DNA of 64,000 bases from assembly GCA_026315105.1 (NCBI GenBank), contig CM048750.1:75072297-75136296 (forward strand), read 5' to 3'. Every line of letters starts with the position of its first letter. The first letter of the stretch is position 1. This DNA comes from Locusta migratoria. Lineage: Eukaryota; Arthropoda; Insecta; Orthoptera; Acrididae. A program made the translations under genes and the position numbers. The notes beneath the pieces were generated by a model. It had not been told where the DNA came from and searched no databases. It worked only from the letters and a program-made list of their open reading frames with translations. Of this stretch, positions 22,794-32,560 are shown piece by piece.

Positions 22794-22861
22794 TTTCCTT
22801 GTCAGTGGGTGAGCATGAGACTGTATTCTCAGGGGTGTGGGTTCGTGCCCCACGTTGGGCG
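22794..22861 (+). pseudogene. degenerate tRNA-Lys-like sequence
   Basis: GTCAGTGGGTGAGCATGAGA then TCTCAGGGGTGTGGGTTCGT and GCCCCACGTTGGGCG keep the D-arm, T-arm and 3' half of a tRNA-Lys(CUU)-type gene. The anticodon loop (CTGTAT) is short and altered, and the 5' acceptor strand no longer pairs. It is a relic, or the head of an unlisted SINE. Confidence 0.55.
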
Positions 22862-23314
22862 CGACTCTGTGTGCGTGTGTGTAGTAACTGTGTGTTCGTA
22901 TGTTACTATATATGCGTATGTATGCAAACGGACAAGATAATGGCTCATATCCAAGTCAAAAAACCCTGCAAATCTGTTTTAGCATTGGGGAGTGATTATT
23001 GTCTGTGATAGCCAGTGACATATGAAAGTGTGACACTTGTACACATATGCTATTCAAAATATCATTCTAGTCTACTGCCGGAAGCAACATATTTAATTTT
23101 CTGTTCACATTGTCAAAATATGTAAGTTCATATGGCCACACCTATGAGCTGTCCTTTCACTACTGTATTCAATGGTTCATTGCACTATTAATTGCTTTTT
23201 AGTAAAATTAAGATGTCATGAATTGAAAACAACATGAAATGTAATATTCACTTATCTCTGTCCTTCTTTAACGAAAATGGCAAGCACTGCTTTTCAAGTA
23301 CAAGAAACTCTATC

Positions 23315-23499
23315 GCCGCGGCGGAGCCGCCGAGTGCATTGAGGCGCTATGCTACGATGCGCGTTCCTCGTCGGGAGTTCGAATCCCCCCTAAGGCATGG
23401 ATGTTTGCGTCGTCTTTAGTGTAAGGCAGTTCATAAGTAGTTTGTAAGTTCAGGGACTGATGACCCCGCAGATAAGTCCCTTAAGCTTCACAAATATTT
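23315..23499 (+). mobile_element. SINE with perfect target duplication
   Basis: Head GCCGCGGCGGAGCCGCCGAG...GGAGTTCGAATCCCCCC. The common tail ends in CACAAATATTT. Flanked by 11 bp GAAACTCTATC at 23304-23314 and 23500-23510. Confidence 0.9.
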
Positions 23500-23510
23500 G
23501 AAACTCTATC

Positions 23511-24481
23511 TTACACACAAACATGTTTCACACTCCAGAGAACATTACAAATGTTGTCCACAAAATATCCGTGTTATTCTATAACGTTCATAATGATTCG
23601 TGCATGTACCTCACAGTCTCCAGTCTGTACTTATTCAGTCTGTTAACTATTATTATTCATTAAGTGCCATGAAATAAAATGTATTACTGCAGATCAAATA
23701 TTGTTATTTGACTCAAGATAGCGTTAGAGAATGCGGTCCTTTTTGAATTTGCCGCTTGTGCACTTAATGGCAGCTCACCATCCACATCCATTTTTTTTTA
23801 TTGTTGGCTAAGACGTATTCACAAAAATACTCAGATAAGAGATAAGTTTAAACACGTAATAAAAGGCGTTAAAGTTTAAAGATCCTTCCATTTCGACCAG
23901 TAAGGAAACATTAATACACTTTTACACAGTATACATACCTCTGTCATTCTTCATTAATACGGTAATGTTTCATTTGTCGATTATATATATCACTCCTATT
24001 TTAAAAACAGCCATATCACTCCAAGGACAAATGTAGAATAATCATGATAATTATTACATTACCATTCGATTTTAAGGAAATTATGTAGTGCACAAATTTG
24101 AATTTTGCGCCGTATGTAGTTTGATTTCTGCATTCGAAGAGGAACTTAATTGCTTTTCGTTATTTGTCTAAATGGCCTTTTAAGTTTTCCAGATAATGGT
24201 GTTTGAATCTGTCGAACAGTCGCTCTAAAACTGCTGCTCCCCTACTGCGTTTTCCCATCAGCAGGGGAACTGCCACTCTTACCACGCCATCTTCGCGGCT
24301 GGTAACCAAATAATATTGTTCGAACTTTTCTACTGTTTTAAAACTCTGCTCACTTTCTTACTAGAGGAGCTTTCCGTCACGCGTATTGTCCTTTGCACGG
24401 GCAACTGTTGAAATGGGTAGTTTCGTCCTTATCTTGTTACTGCCCCCAAGCCAACTGGTTGTTTGATCTGAACACAGTAGT
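23511..24481. other. AT-rich intronic DNA, no gene recognised
   Basis: No domain, RNA gene or classified repeat is seen. Confidence 0.4.
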
Positions 24482-24493
24482 ATCCGGTACACA

Positions 24494-24696
24494 AAAAAAA
24501 TGTTCAAATATTTGTAAAGCTTATGGGACTTAACTGCGGGGTCATCAATCCCTAAACTTACAAACTACTTATTAACTATCTGACACTAAAGACAACACAA
24601 ACATCCATGCTCGAGGGAGGATTCGAACCTTCGACGCGGGAGGCCGCGCGATCCGCAACGTGGCGCTCCAGACCGCTCGGCTACTCCCGCGCGGCG
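24494..24696 (-). mobile_element. SINE, minus strand, with perfect target duplication
   Basis: Tail on the left (AAATATTTGTAAAGCTTATGG), head on the right (GGATTCGAACCTTCGACGCG...GCTCGGCTACTCCCGCG). The 12 bp duplication ATCCGGTACACA lies at 24482-24493 and 24697-24708. Confidence 0.9.
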
Positions 24697-25064
24697 ATCC
24701 GGTACACATTTCTTAACCCATTAATTCAAAGGGTAGCTGATCAGCTACATACTTTATTTTTTTCATTATCTCTCAAACGGATCAACATTTTACCAGAAAT
24801 TCATCTGTAGCTGCTTCTATACATGGTATTACATATGCTAGTAGCTCGATCTAGAAATTATAAATTTCAGTTAGCTGAATTGAGTTACTCCTAATATGTG
24901 TTTTTGTTTACATTAGTATTCATCCTTTGTCATGTAAATGTAGTCAATCTCATACTACTGTTGCATTATGAGTTACTTTCTCGAACGATGAGAGGCATAA
25001 TAGTGACATTTACTACATCGGGTACATCATGAAAGCACACATCGAGTAGTGCATAACTGATCAG

Positions 25065-25340
25065 AATTGGAAAGGAAAGAAATTTCTGGCATACCTGGAC
25101 TAAAAGAAGGGATAAATTGGTAGGACACATTCTTAGACATCAAGGAAATGTGAATTTAGCATTAGAAGGAAGTGTGTGGGGTAAAAATCGCAGAGGAAGA
25201 CCAAGAGATGGATATAGTAAGCAGATTCAGACAGATGTAGATTGCCGTTCTTATGTGGAGATGAAGAGGCTTACTCAGGATAGGGTATTGTGGAGAGCTG
25301 CATCAAACCAGTCTCCGGACTGAAGACCACAACAGTAGTG
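25065..25340 (+). mobile_element. RTE-like LINE 3' fragment
   Basis: The frame reads LVGHILRHQGNVNLALEGSV, then GKNRRGRPRDGYSKQIQTD, MKRLTQDRVLWRAASNQSPD: the C-terminal tail typical of RTE-type LINE polyproteins. It ends with GACTGAAGACCACAACAG. A short scrap of the same 3' end is at 50079-50122. Confidence 0.75.
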
Positions 25341-26208
25341 CATAATAATTTTAAGGAATTTTTTTTCAATATATTTCTCAATATATACGCACTACACATT
25401 AAACGTAGTAGTTTTTATAGCTTCAAATAAAATTCATTCATTAAAAGGTTAAGTCACAGTGGATTACCGTTTCGGTAAAATTGGTTTCATAAGATGTGGC
25501 TTTTTGTGCGGTCGCGACAGATTTGATCTCCTTTTTGTAAGCTCTCAGTTCCTGAAGTTCTGTCCGTTTCCAACATCCAAAAAAAGGTGCCTGTTTTGCC
25601 TTCTTTACCAAGCAGTAGCAACGTGTGTTGTTAGTGAGGCATCTTATTTATATGCTCCCATCGTTAACAGCTTTACGTTATACGCTATCCCAACTTCTAA
25701 CAACTCGGCAACTCGTCTTACCTCGTGAGAAGTCAATTCAACGTCAGTGACAGGGCGTAGCGGTATATTTCTCCGTCCCAGCATCCAATGCGTCTTTCTC
25801 CGAGCCGCGTGCCAAATTAACAGGATATGACGTTCCCCGCGCAGGAAGCGGAAAAGTCGTTTTCCATAATGGAATATTAAAAAGAGACGGTGATTCAGTG
25901 TTTGCACAGGAAGTGTTAATGCGGGGGCAGGATAAATCACGCCGCCGGAAGCGAGTGATGGGAGTTAAAGGTTAGCCAGGCAGCCAACCGCACGGCCGCC
26001 GGGTGAGCCGGTTCCCAGCGGCCGGCCTAGAGCAGCGCTCTCCTCAGATAAAGCTAACGGCGCCGTGTGCTGGGCCCACGTCTGACACGCAAAGGTGGGA
26101 AAACGCAGCGCCGACACAGGTCCGTAATTAAATTCAAAGCAAGTCGTGGATTTATTGACCTCTGTGAGGGAGATACGACTGACTGGTACCACTCGACAAA
26201 CTGGCAGG
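25341..26208. other. intronic DNA, no gene recognised
   Basis: Bases 25930-26060 are GC-rich. Nothing else is recognised. Confidence 0.4.
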
Positions 26209-26218
26209 ACTCCTCCAA

Positions 26219-26413
26219 AGCCGGAAGCGGTGGCCGAGGAGACTGAGGCGCTCCATTCACGGTCTGCACGGCCACTACGGTCGGGGGTTCGAATCCCCCC
26301 TCGGGCATGGATATTTGTGCCGATTAGCTAGTTCATAAGTAGTTTGTAAGTTTAGGGACTGGTGACCCCGTAGTTACGTCCCATAGACTCTACAAACATT
26401 TGACATTTTTTGA
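26219..26413 (+). mobile_element. SINE subfamily B with perfect target duplication
   Basis: Head AGCCGGAAGCGGTGGCCGAG...GGGGGTTCGAATCCCCCC. 10 bp duplication ACTCCTCCAA at 26209-26218 and 26414-26423. Confidence 0.9.
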
Positions 26414-26681
26414 ACTCCTCCAAGTACGCGAGATACTTACAAGGCTCAGATTACGAGCAACATTCCGAAACTAATGTTCGTCATTGTTTCTGAAAAATGA
26501 AATGGTACTACAGATGCTATAAACAAACGCCATATGAATTGACACACATTTCTGGTTCACTGTTTTGACATTCATTAGCAGTGGCGGCTCATGCTTCAGA
26601 TGAATTGGGGTTCACTTCTTTTAAGTGGTGCCGCCGCCGCAGCCGCAGGAGTAAAACACTTTGACGCAAATATTTAGTTCC

Positions 26682-26888
26682 AAATGTTCAAATGTTTGTT
26701 CAAAATGTTCAAATGTTTGTTAAGCTTATGGATCTTAACTACGGGGTCATCAGTCCCTAAACTTACGAACTACCTTATACTAAGGACGGCACAAATATAC
26801 ATGCCCGAGGGGGATTCGAACCCCCGACCATAGTGGCCATGCAGACCGTGACTGGAGCGCCTCAGTCCCCGCGGCCACCGCGGCCGGC
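26682..26888 (-). mobile_element. SINE subfamily B, minus strand, with perfect target duplication
   Basis: Duplicated tail words (AATGTTCAAATGTTTGTT twice) on the left and head CACCGCGGCCGGC on the right. 11 bp duplication TATTTAGTTCC at 26671-26681 and 26889-26899. Confidence 0.9.
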
Positions 26889-26927
26889 TATTTAGTTCCG
26901 AACGTCCTCCAGTCTCGAGCAGCTAGT

Positions 26928-27165
26928 CTAGGGTTTAAGGTCCCGTCGACAGCGTGGTCACGGAGCTCATAATCAGATATTGTGGGGAGGAATGGGGAAG
27001 GAAATCGGCCGTACCACTTCATGGGAACTATTCCGGCATTTGCCTGGAGTGATTCTGGGAAATCACGAAAAACCTAAATCTGGATGCCTGGAGGTGGATT
27101 TCAACCCCCGTCCTTACGAATGCAAGACCAGTGTCTTACCACTGCGCCACCTCGCTTTGTCTAAA
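26928..27165 (-). mobile_element. SINE family E with tRNA-like head on the minus strand
   Basis: The right end on the minus strand reads AGCGAGGTGGCGCAGTGGTA (A box) followed by a degenerate B box. The body contains GGAAATCGGCCGTACC, GGCATTTGCCTGGAGTGATT and AAATCACGAAAAACCTAAAT. A scrap of its far end is at 1004-1045. Confidence 0.7.
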
Positions 27166-27321
27166 CATCTGACAGAACCATACTCGAGGGAAAGTCTTGT
27201 AAAATATTTCAATATTTTTTCTTCTCACTAAGTTTTCCCTACCATGAACGGCAAGCAGACTTCGACCACGTTGACACTATTTCAATGATGCGAAGTAAAC
27301 AGGCCTGCCTCGGAGCGCTCA

Positions 27322-27522
27322 AGCCGCGGTGGAGTAGCCGAGCGGTCTAAAGCGTCTCGCTGCGGAGCGCGCGGTTGCTCGCCGTGGAGGTTCGAGTACT
27401 CCCTAGGGTATGGGTATGTGTGTTGTCCATATGTTAGTTTACCTAGGTTTAAGTAGTTTGTAAGCTACGGACTGATGACCACGCAGTTTGGTCCGATAGA
27501 TTTACAAACATTTGAACATTTT
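27322..27522 (+). mobile_element. SINE subfamily A with perfect target duplication
   Basis: Head AGCCGCGGTGGAGTAGCCGA...GGAGGTTCGAGTACTCC. 10 bp duplication GGAGCGCTCA at 27312-27321 and 27523-27532. Confidence 0.9.
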
Positions 27523-27913
27523 GGAGCGCTCACGCCAGCAGCAGTTGACATTCTGTCCTCGAAGGGCCAGTGATAGTGTTGCTTAGAGGTGGTAACCGGA
27601 TAAAGAAGTAGATTTGATGCAGTCTGTCATCGTCCTAATTGCTACATTCAGCTCTGTATCCATTTTTCGCACATGTGAGCTGTTAAAACACATTGGGGTA
27701 CAATATTCGGCAGCAGAATAGACCAGCCCTAGGGTAGCGCACCGCAGTGTCGTAGCTGTTGCGCCCCATGAGGTACCACTCAGCTTCTGTATGAAGTTAT
27801 TGCGTGATCTCAGGTTCGCTGCGGTGTTTTCTATAAAAGAGGGTTCTTCCGTGAGTACGTGGACGGTGAGCGCCGAGCCCCGAGGTAGTGGAGTCTTTCT
27901 TTCTTCTTTCCTC

Positions 27914-28102
27914 AAAAAGTTCAAATGTTTGTTTAGTCTAAGGGACTTAACTACGGGGTCATCAGTCCCTAAACTTACAAACTACTTATGAACTACTTAC
28001 GAACTAGGACGGCACAAATATCCATGCCCGAGGGGGGATTCGAACCCCCGACCGTAGTGGCCGTGCAGACCGTGACTGAAGCGCCTCAGTCCCCGCGGCC
28101 GG
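27914..28102 (-). mobile_element. SINE subfamily B, minus strand, with perfect target duplication
   Basis: Left tail AAAAAGTTCAAATGTTTGTT, right head CCCCGCGGCCGG. 11 bp duplication CTTCTTTCCTC at 27903-27913 and 28103-28113. Confidence 0.9.
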
Positions 28103-28202
28103 CTTCTTTCCTCCCTGGACTTCATTGCCTTTCCGTTTCCCTCCTGACCGTGGCACTGATGGCGTAGTCAGTTTTGTCCCCCTGTCCAAAACAACCAACC
28201 AT

Positions 28203-29448
28203 CTACATCTACATGGGATACTCTGCAAATCACATTTAAGTGCCTGGCAGAGGGTTCATCGAACCACAATTATACTATTTATCTCCCATTCCATTCTCGA
28301 ATAGCGCGCGGGAAGAAAGAACACCTGAATCTCTCTGTTCGAGCTCTGATTTCTCTTATTTTATTCTGATGATCATTTCTACCTATGTAAGTGGGAGTCA
28401 ACAATATATTTTCGCATTCTGAGGAGAATGTTGGCCATTGGAGTTTCGCAAGTAGCCCACGCCGCAGCGATAAGCGCCGTTGTTGTAATGATTCCCATCC
28501 CAGATCCTGTATCATTTCCGTAACGCTGTCTCCCCTGTATCGTGACAATACGAAACGAGCTGCCCTTCTTTGGACTCTTTCGATGTCCTCCGTCAAACCC
28601 CTCCTGATAAGGATCCCACACTGGGCTGCAATACTCCAAAAATGGACGGACAAGCGCAGTGTATGCAGTTTCTTTAGTAGTTCTGTTGCATCTTTTAAGG
28701 GTTCTGCCAATAAAACGCAGCCTCTGGTTCGCCTTTCCCACGATATTATCTACGTGTTATTTCCAGTTTAGGTCTGAAGTAATAGTAATTCCTAGGTATT
28801 TTGTGGAGTTTACGGCCTTCACATTTGATTGATTTATATTGTAAACAAAGTTTAACGGATTTCTTTTCGTACTCATGTAGACGACTTCACATTTCTCATT
28901 ATTTAGAGTCAATTGCCAATTTTTACACCATACTGACATCTTATTCAGATCGTTCTGCAGTTGGTTTTGATCTTCAGATGATTTTACTAGACGGTAAATG
29001 ACGGCGTCATCTGCAAACAACCTAAGAGAGCTACTACGATTTTCCCCTAAATCGTTTATGTAAATAAGGAATAGCAGAGGACCAATAACACTACCCTGTG
29101 GAACGCCCGATATCACCTCTTTTTTAGTCGATGCCTTACCATCGATTACTACGAACTGTGTCCTCTCTGACAAGAAATCCCCTATCCAATCGCAAATTTG
29201 GGGCGATATACCATAACCACGCAATTTGATTGAAAGCCGTTTGTGAGGTACGGTGTCAAAAGCCTTCTGAAAATCAAGAAATACGGAATCGATTTGCGAA
29301 CCTTTGTCGATAGTACCCATCACTTCGTGTGAATAAAGAGCTAGTTGTGTTTCGCATGAACGATATTTTCTAAATCCGTGTTGACCTTGGGTCAATAGAT
29401 CGTTCTGTTCGAGATAATTCATAATATTTGAATACAGCTCTATCAAGA
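28203..29448 (-). mobile_element. 5'-truncated CR1/L2-like LINE, about 1.25 kb
   Basis: The minus-strand frame 29446-28757 (229 aa) covers QHGFRKYRSCETQLA, FLDFQKAFDTVPHKRL (palm motif with catalytic Asp), GVPQGSVIGPLLFLIYINDL, LFADDAVIY (catalytic FADD) and KYLGITITSDLNWK. A stop then ends it. The rest continues in other frames with GKANQRLRFIGRTLK, LVRPFLEYCSPVWDPYQ and ERVQRRAARFVLSRY. The 3' end on the minus strand is TGTAGATGTAGATG at 28203. The endonuclease is absent and the element is inactive. A shorter copy of the same family is at 35762-36343. Confidence 0.85.
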
Positions 29449-29610
29449 GTCACTCCTAGATATTTTGGAGAGTCTTTGTGGTGAAGGATCTGACCATTCA
29501 ACTTCGCATTGCCCATTTGTCGTTAAGCTGAAAGCAGCTGACTTCTGTCTCACTTGGATTTGGTATGAGCCTCCACTTTTGAAGTACTTCTTTCGATCTT
29601 TTCATGACAA

Positions 29611-30110
29611 TAACCAGCACGGAAAACTCAAATCGGTCGAGCCGTTCTCCAGTGATGTTTTTGTTTACTTATTTTACCAATGCACCTCCAGAACTCCGCA
29701 CAGAAGACGGTTGATGGTGTCCGCGCCTCTACGTTGGTTGTCTGGGTGCTGGCGGCACCGGAGAAACTGCCGAGCGCACACTGCTCTACGATTCTTTCCG
29801 ACCGTCAGTGCTCATTTATCAAGCGGCGGCGGCAGCAGCAGCGAGCAGTGACCAAAAGGAACAGCGCGAAGTCGTGAGAAGCCGCGAGCGCCGGGGCAGG
29901 TGTGGCCACGTGTAACGGGTCCTGAGCGCCGAGCCGCGCTCAATGAAGCCGCGCTGGTGACGTCACAGGCCGCCGCGGGCATCCTCGCCTGCGCAGCAGC
30001 GTGCTGCCATTCACGTAGCGCCTCCCCAGACAGGGCACTCGGCAGGCGCTGGCATTACATGCAATAACATACACTGCTGGCCATCGAAAAATGAAACACC
30101 AAGAAGGCTG
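29611..30110. other. CpG-rich intronic DNA with a Tc1/mariner-like end
   Basis: Bases 29700-30060 are CpG-rich. 30068-30110 (CACTGCTGGCCATCG, ACACCAAGAAGG) resembles a Tc1/mariner-type terminal sequence. No gene is supported. Confidence 0.35.
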
Positions 30111-30119
30111 TTTGGGCCT

Positions 30120-30134
30120 GGGGGGGGGGGGGGG
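30120..30134. repeat. poly-G run
   Basis: A run of about 15 G, with GGAGGA-type purine sequence after it. Confidence 0.9.
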
Positions 30135-30305
30135 ACTGCCTACGTCATCGGTCCCCCGGTGGGGAGTGGAAGGAGCGAGGATAGGAAAGGAGGAGAAGGG
30201 AAAGGAAAGGGCGCAGGATCCATTCCTCCCGCGGTCAGAAAATTAGGACTGAATCCTCCCGAGCCTGCAAGGGTGTGGAAAATGACGGGACTGAATCCTT
30301 CCACA

Positions 30306-31390
30306 ACCTGTTCAAGCAGGTAGTTGGTGGCGGCCCGAGACCAGAGTGTGTCGCCAGACCTTTACGAATCCTTGGATCCTTATATCACTCAAGACTTCTC
30401 TTCCAGCCTTCATTATGCTGTCTTCAAAATCTGAAAACATCGTTGATAGTGAAAATTTCAGTCCTAGATCGGCACATTTATTGATGACTGTATCAAAGAC
30501 ATACTGATACGACGAAGTTTTCTTGTCGTTCAATAAGGCAAAAACTGTCCATTAACCGTCCATTAACTAGGCCGAGTATAGTAAACAGCTGACAAAAGAA
30601 TTTTGTGCAACACTTGAATGTTCCGTCAACATATATTGTTGCACACTGAGTAAGCACGTTAAGGTTTTCAGAGTCACAAAATATTACAACTTTTTCTCGG
30701 CATTGTTGTCCAACAAGAAATTTTTCCCGTCTGTAGTTTCAACATGTAACGTATTGAGAACTTGATGAACATCTTTACCACTCGTCGGCAATTTCGGCAG
30801 AATTTTCCGCCTAGCATTCTAAATAGATTTCCGGAAGCTGTCGACATCTCTAATTGTTACTTCTTGAGTATCTTCTCCTTTTAATGGTCCTAAATCAGCT
30901 TAGATGGCCTCTCACAATGGTCTTCTGTGGCTTTTCGCTTCATATTAACAATTAATTTTTGCCTCTCGCCGTGGAGGTTCGAGTCCTCCCTGGGGCATGG
31001 GTGTGTGTGTTGTCCTTAGGTTAGTTTAGTTTAAGTAGTTTGTAAGCTACGGACTGATGACCACGCAATTTGGTCCGATAGAATTACAAACATTTGAACA
31101 TGTTTTTGAATTTTTGCCTCTGAATTTTCTTGGAAGGCACTTCTGCGTGGTTGTGGTCTCCATGAATGTCCACAACATCCAGCTCCTCGACAGAAATTGC
31201 TTTAATAAAACTTTTGCAACCCTTAATGTTGTACTTCCATCGCGCTACAACACTTTTCAACGATTTCTGAAATCCGAAAGTGTTACCTTTCAGAAGTAAC
31301 ATTTTCCTTCCCTTTCTACTCACTGAAACTTCAAGGGTGTCGGAGGACATCTTCACTGTTAAGCGATCTGCTGGTACTTGCAGGAGGTGC
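30306..31390 (-). mobile_element. MULE-type DNA transposon relic with FLYWCH-like zinc finger
   Basis: Minus strand, in order: KGNTFGFQKSLKSVVARWKY then CKSFIKAI and GDHNHAEVP (31340-31100), a FLYWCH/WRKY-type finger with Cys and His-x-His. After a SINE insertion come frames with TIYVDGTFKCCTKF and QLFTILGLVNG (about 30650-30540), containing the first catalytic Asp, then LNDKKTSSYQYVFDTVI and LGLKFSLSTMFSDFEDSI (30530-30400), containing the second. This order is that of MULE transposases. Frameshifts and stops separate the blocks, and no terminal inverted repeats were identified. Confidence 0.65.
30967..31108 (+). mobile_element. 5'-truncated SINE with perfect target duplication
   Basis: Starts inside the tRNA head (CGCCGTGGAGGTTCGAGTCC) and keeps the full tail. 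13 bp duplication AATTTTTGCCTCT at 30954-30966 and 31109-31121. The truncation with an intact duplication fits target-primed reverse transcription that stopped early. Confidence 0.9.
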
Positions 31391-31702
31391 CACTGTGCTA
31401 GAATAGTTCGGGAGGATTCAGTTCTGTCCCCTGTTCGCCTACCTGCCGTTGGGAGGATTCCCTCCTGCTCCCAAAGGAAATGCAGTCCCTGGGGGGGGGG
31501 GGGAGGCGCCAAGGAGGACCTGATATATTACTGCCCAGTTTATTTGGGAGAAGACATGTTTTTGGTCCAGGTGCAGGTAGAATCGGGATGGAACGACATT
31601 TCTTTTGCAGACGAATCTGCCTGCACGAGCGTAGTATTAGAGTGTGGAGAATCATCTTTATGTTGAAGCCCTTTTTTTGGTCCGTGTTTGCTGTGTAAAA
31701 AC

Positions 31703-31893
31703 TTAAGTTAGTTGCTTTTGGATTAGGGTCTGCCTCGAGCAAAATAGTTTTTCTTTTTGTTTTTGTATGCCCACACATGTTTCACTATGTTGTAGCTACA
31801 ACTGTAGTGAAACATGTAAGAGCATCCAAAAACAAAACAAAAGAAAAAGTGTTTTGTTCAAGGCAGACCCTAATCCGAAAGCAACTAACTTAA
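31703..31893. repeat. foldback palindrome, ~190 bp
   Basis: The left arm from TTAAGTTAGTTGCTTTTGGA pairs with the right arm ending TCCGAAAGCAACTAACTTAA. The centre is GTTGTAGCTACAAC near 31790-31803. The arms include GGATTAGGGTCTGCC and ACATGTTTCACTA. Confidence 0.85.
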
Positions 31894-31975
31894 AAGATTA
31901 TGGAGACAATGTGTCGACACTGTTAATCAGTTACTTTCAGTGGCGGATCCGAGGGTTATCCGGGTCATCACACAC

Positions 31976-32142
31976 ACTTTTCTCGTAGTTTTTCGTGCAC
32001 ACTTTGTACTAAAAACATAAATTTGTCAGCAAAAAAAGTTTTTTATTTATTTATTTATTTTTATTTATTTATTTATTTATTTATTTATTGCCGACAATTT
32101 TTGTATTTAGTACAAAGTGTGTACGAAAAACTACGAGAAAAG
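31976..32142. repeat. inverted repeat around a (TTTA)n core
   Basis: Arms TTTTCTCGTAGTTTTTCGTG...GTACTAAA (left) and the complement ending ACGAGAAAA (right), separated by about 50 bp of TTTA/TTTTA repeats (32041-32089). Confidence 0.85.
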
Positions 32143-32294
32143 TTTTGTTTTCATAATTTATTTTTCTAATTTACATTAACCATGTCAAATGACAGATGTA
32201 GTTTGCAAAGTTTTGAACACAATTTTCAAACATAGTTTTTTTACGGAATTGCGATGTTTTATTATGCTGAAAAAATGTTGGTGATATTGTTTCG

Positions 32295-32560
32295 ATTGCT
32301 ACTTCAGTTAGTAATCCTGCAGAGTGTGAACTGCCCTCCGTTACTCGGTTCTTAAATTCAATACTAATTCCTCCTGCTGAAATTCATCGGCATTTTGTTG
32401 AAGTTTATGGTTCAGGAATAATGAATTATGGAAATTTGAGTAAACGGTGTAGACTGTTTAATGAAGATAGGACAAATGTTCACGACGAAGAAAGATTTGT
32501 ATACCCTACTGTCGTGAATGAAAACTTGTCAGAAGAACTTCAGGAAGCAATTCGCTAAAG
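32295..32560 (+). mobile_element. mariner-like transposase N-terminal relic
   Basis: One frame reads EIHRHFVEVYGSGIMNYGNL, then SKRCRLFNEDRTNVHDEERF and NENLSEELQEAI. This is the paired-type helix-turn-helix and linker of a mariner-family transposase. No terminal repeats or catalytic domain are found nearby. Confidence 0.65.

Larger units (their letters stand above)
27575..29610 (-). mobile_element. jockey-like LINE reverse transcriptase split by later insertions
   Basis: The right piece (29449-29610, minus) reads KWANAKLNGQILHHKDSPKYLGV. The left piece (27583-27834, minus) reads NTAANLRSRNNFIQKLSGTS and ATTLRCATLGLVYSAAEYC. In jockey-type elements these follow one another. The gap is filled by the CR1/L2-like LINE at 28203-29448, by unassigned sequence and by the SINE at 27914-28102. 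Confidence 0.6.

Noticed and set aside
26054..26308. Peptides beginning MPEGGFEPPT (also near 35734 and 37484)
   Set aside because: They are SINE tRNA heads read in reverse, where the B box GGTTCGAATC gives the GFEPPT string; not genes.
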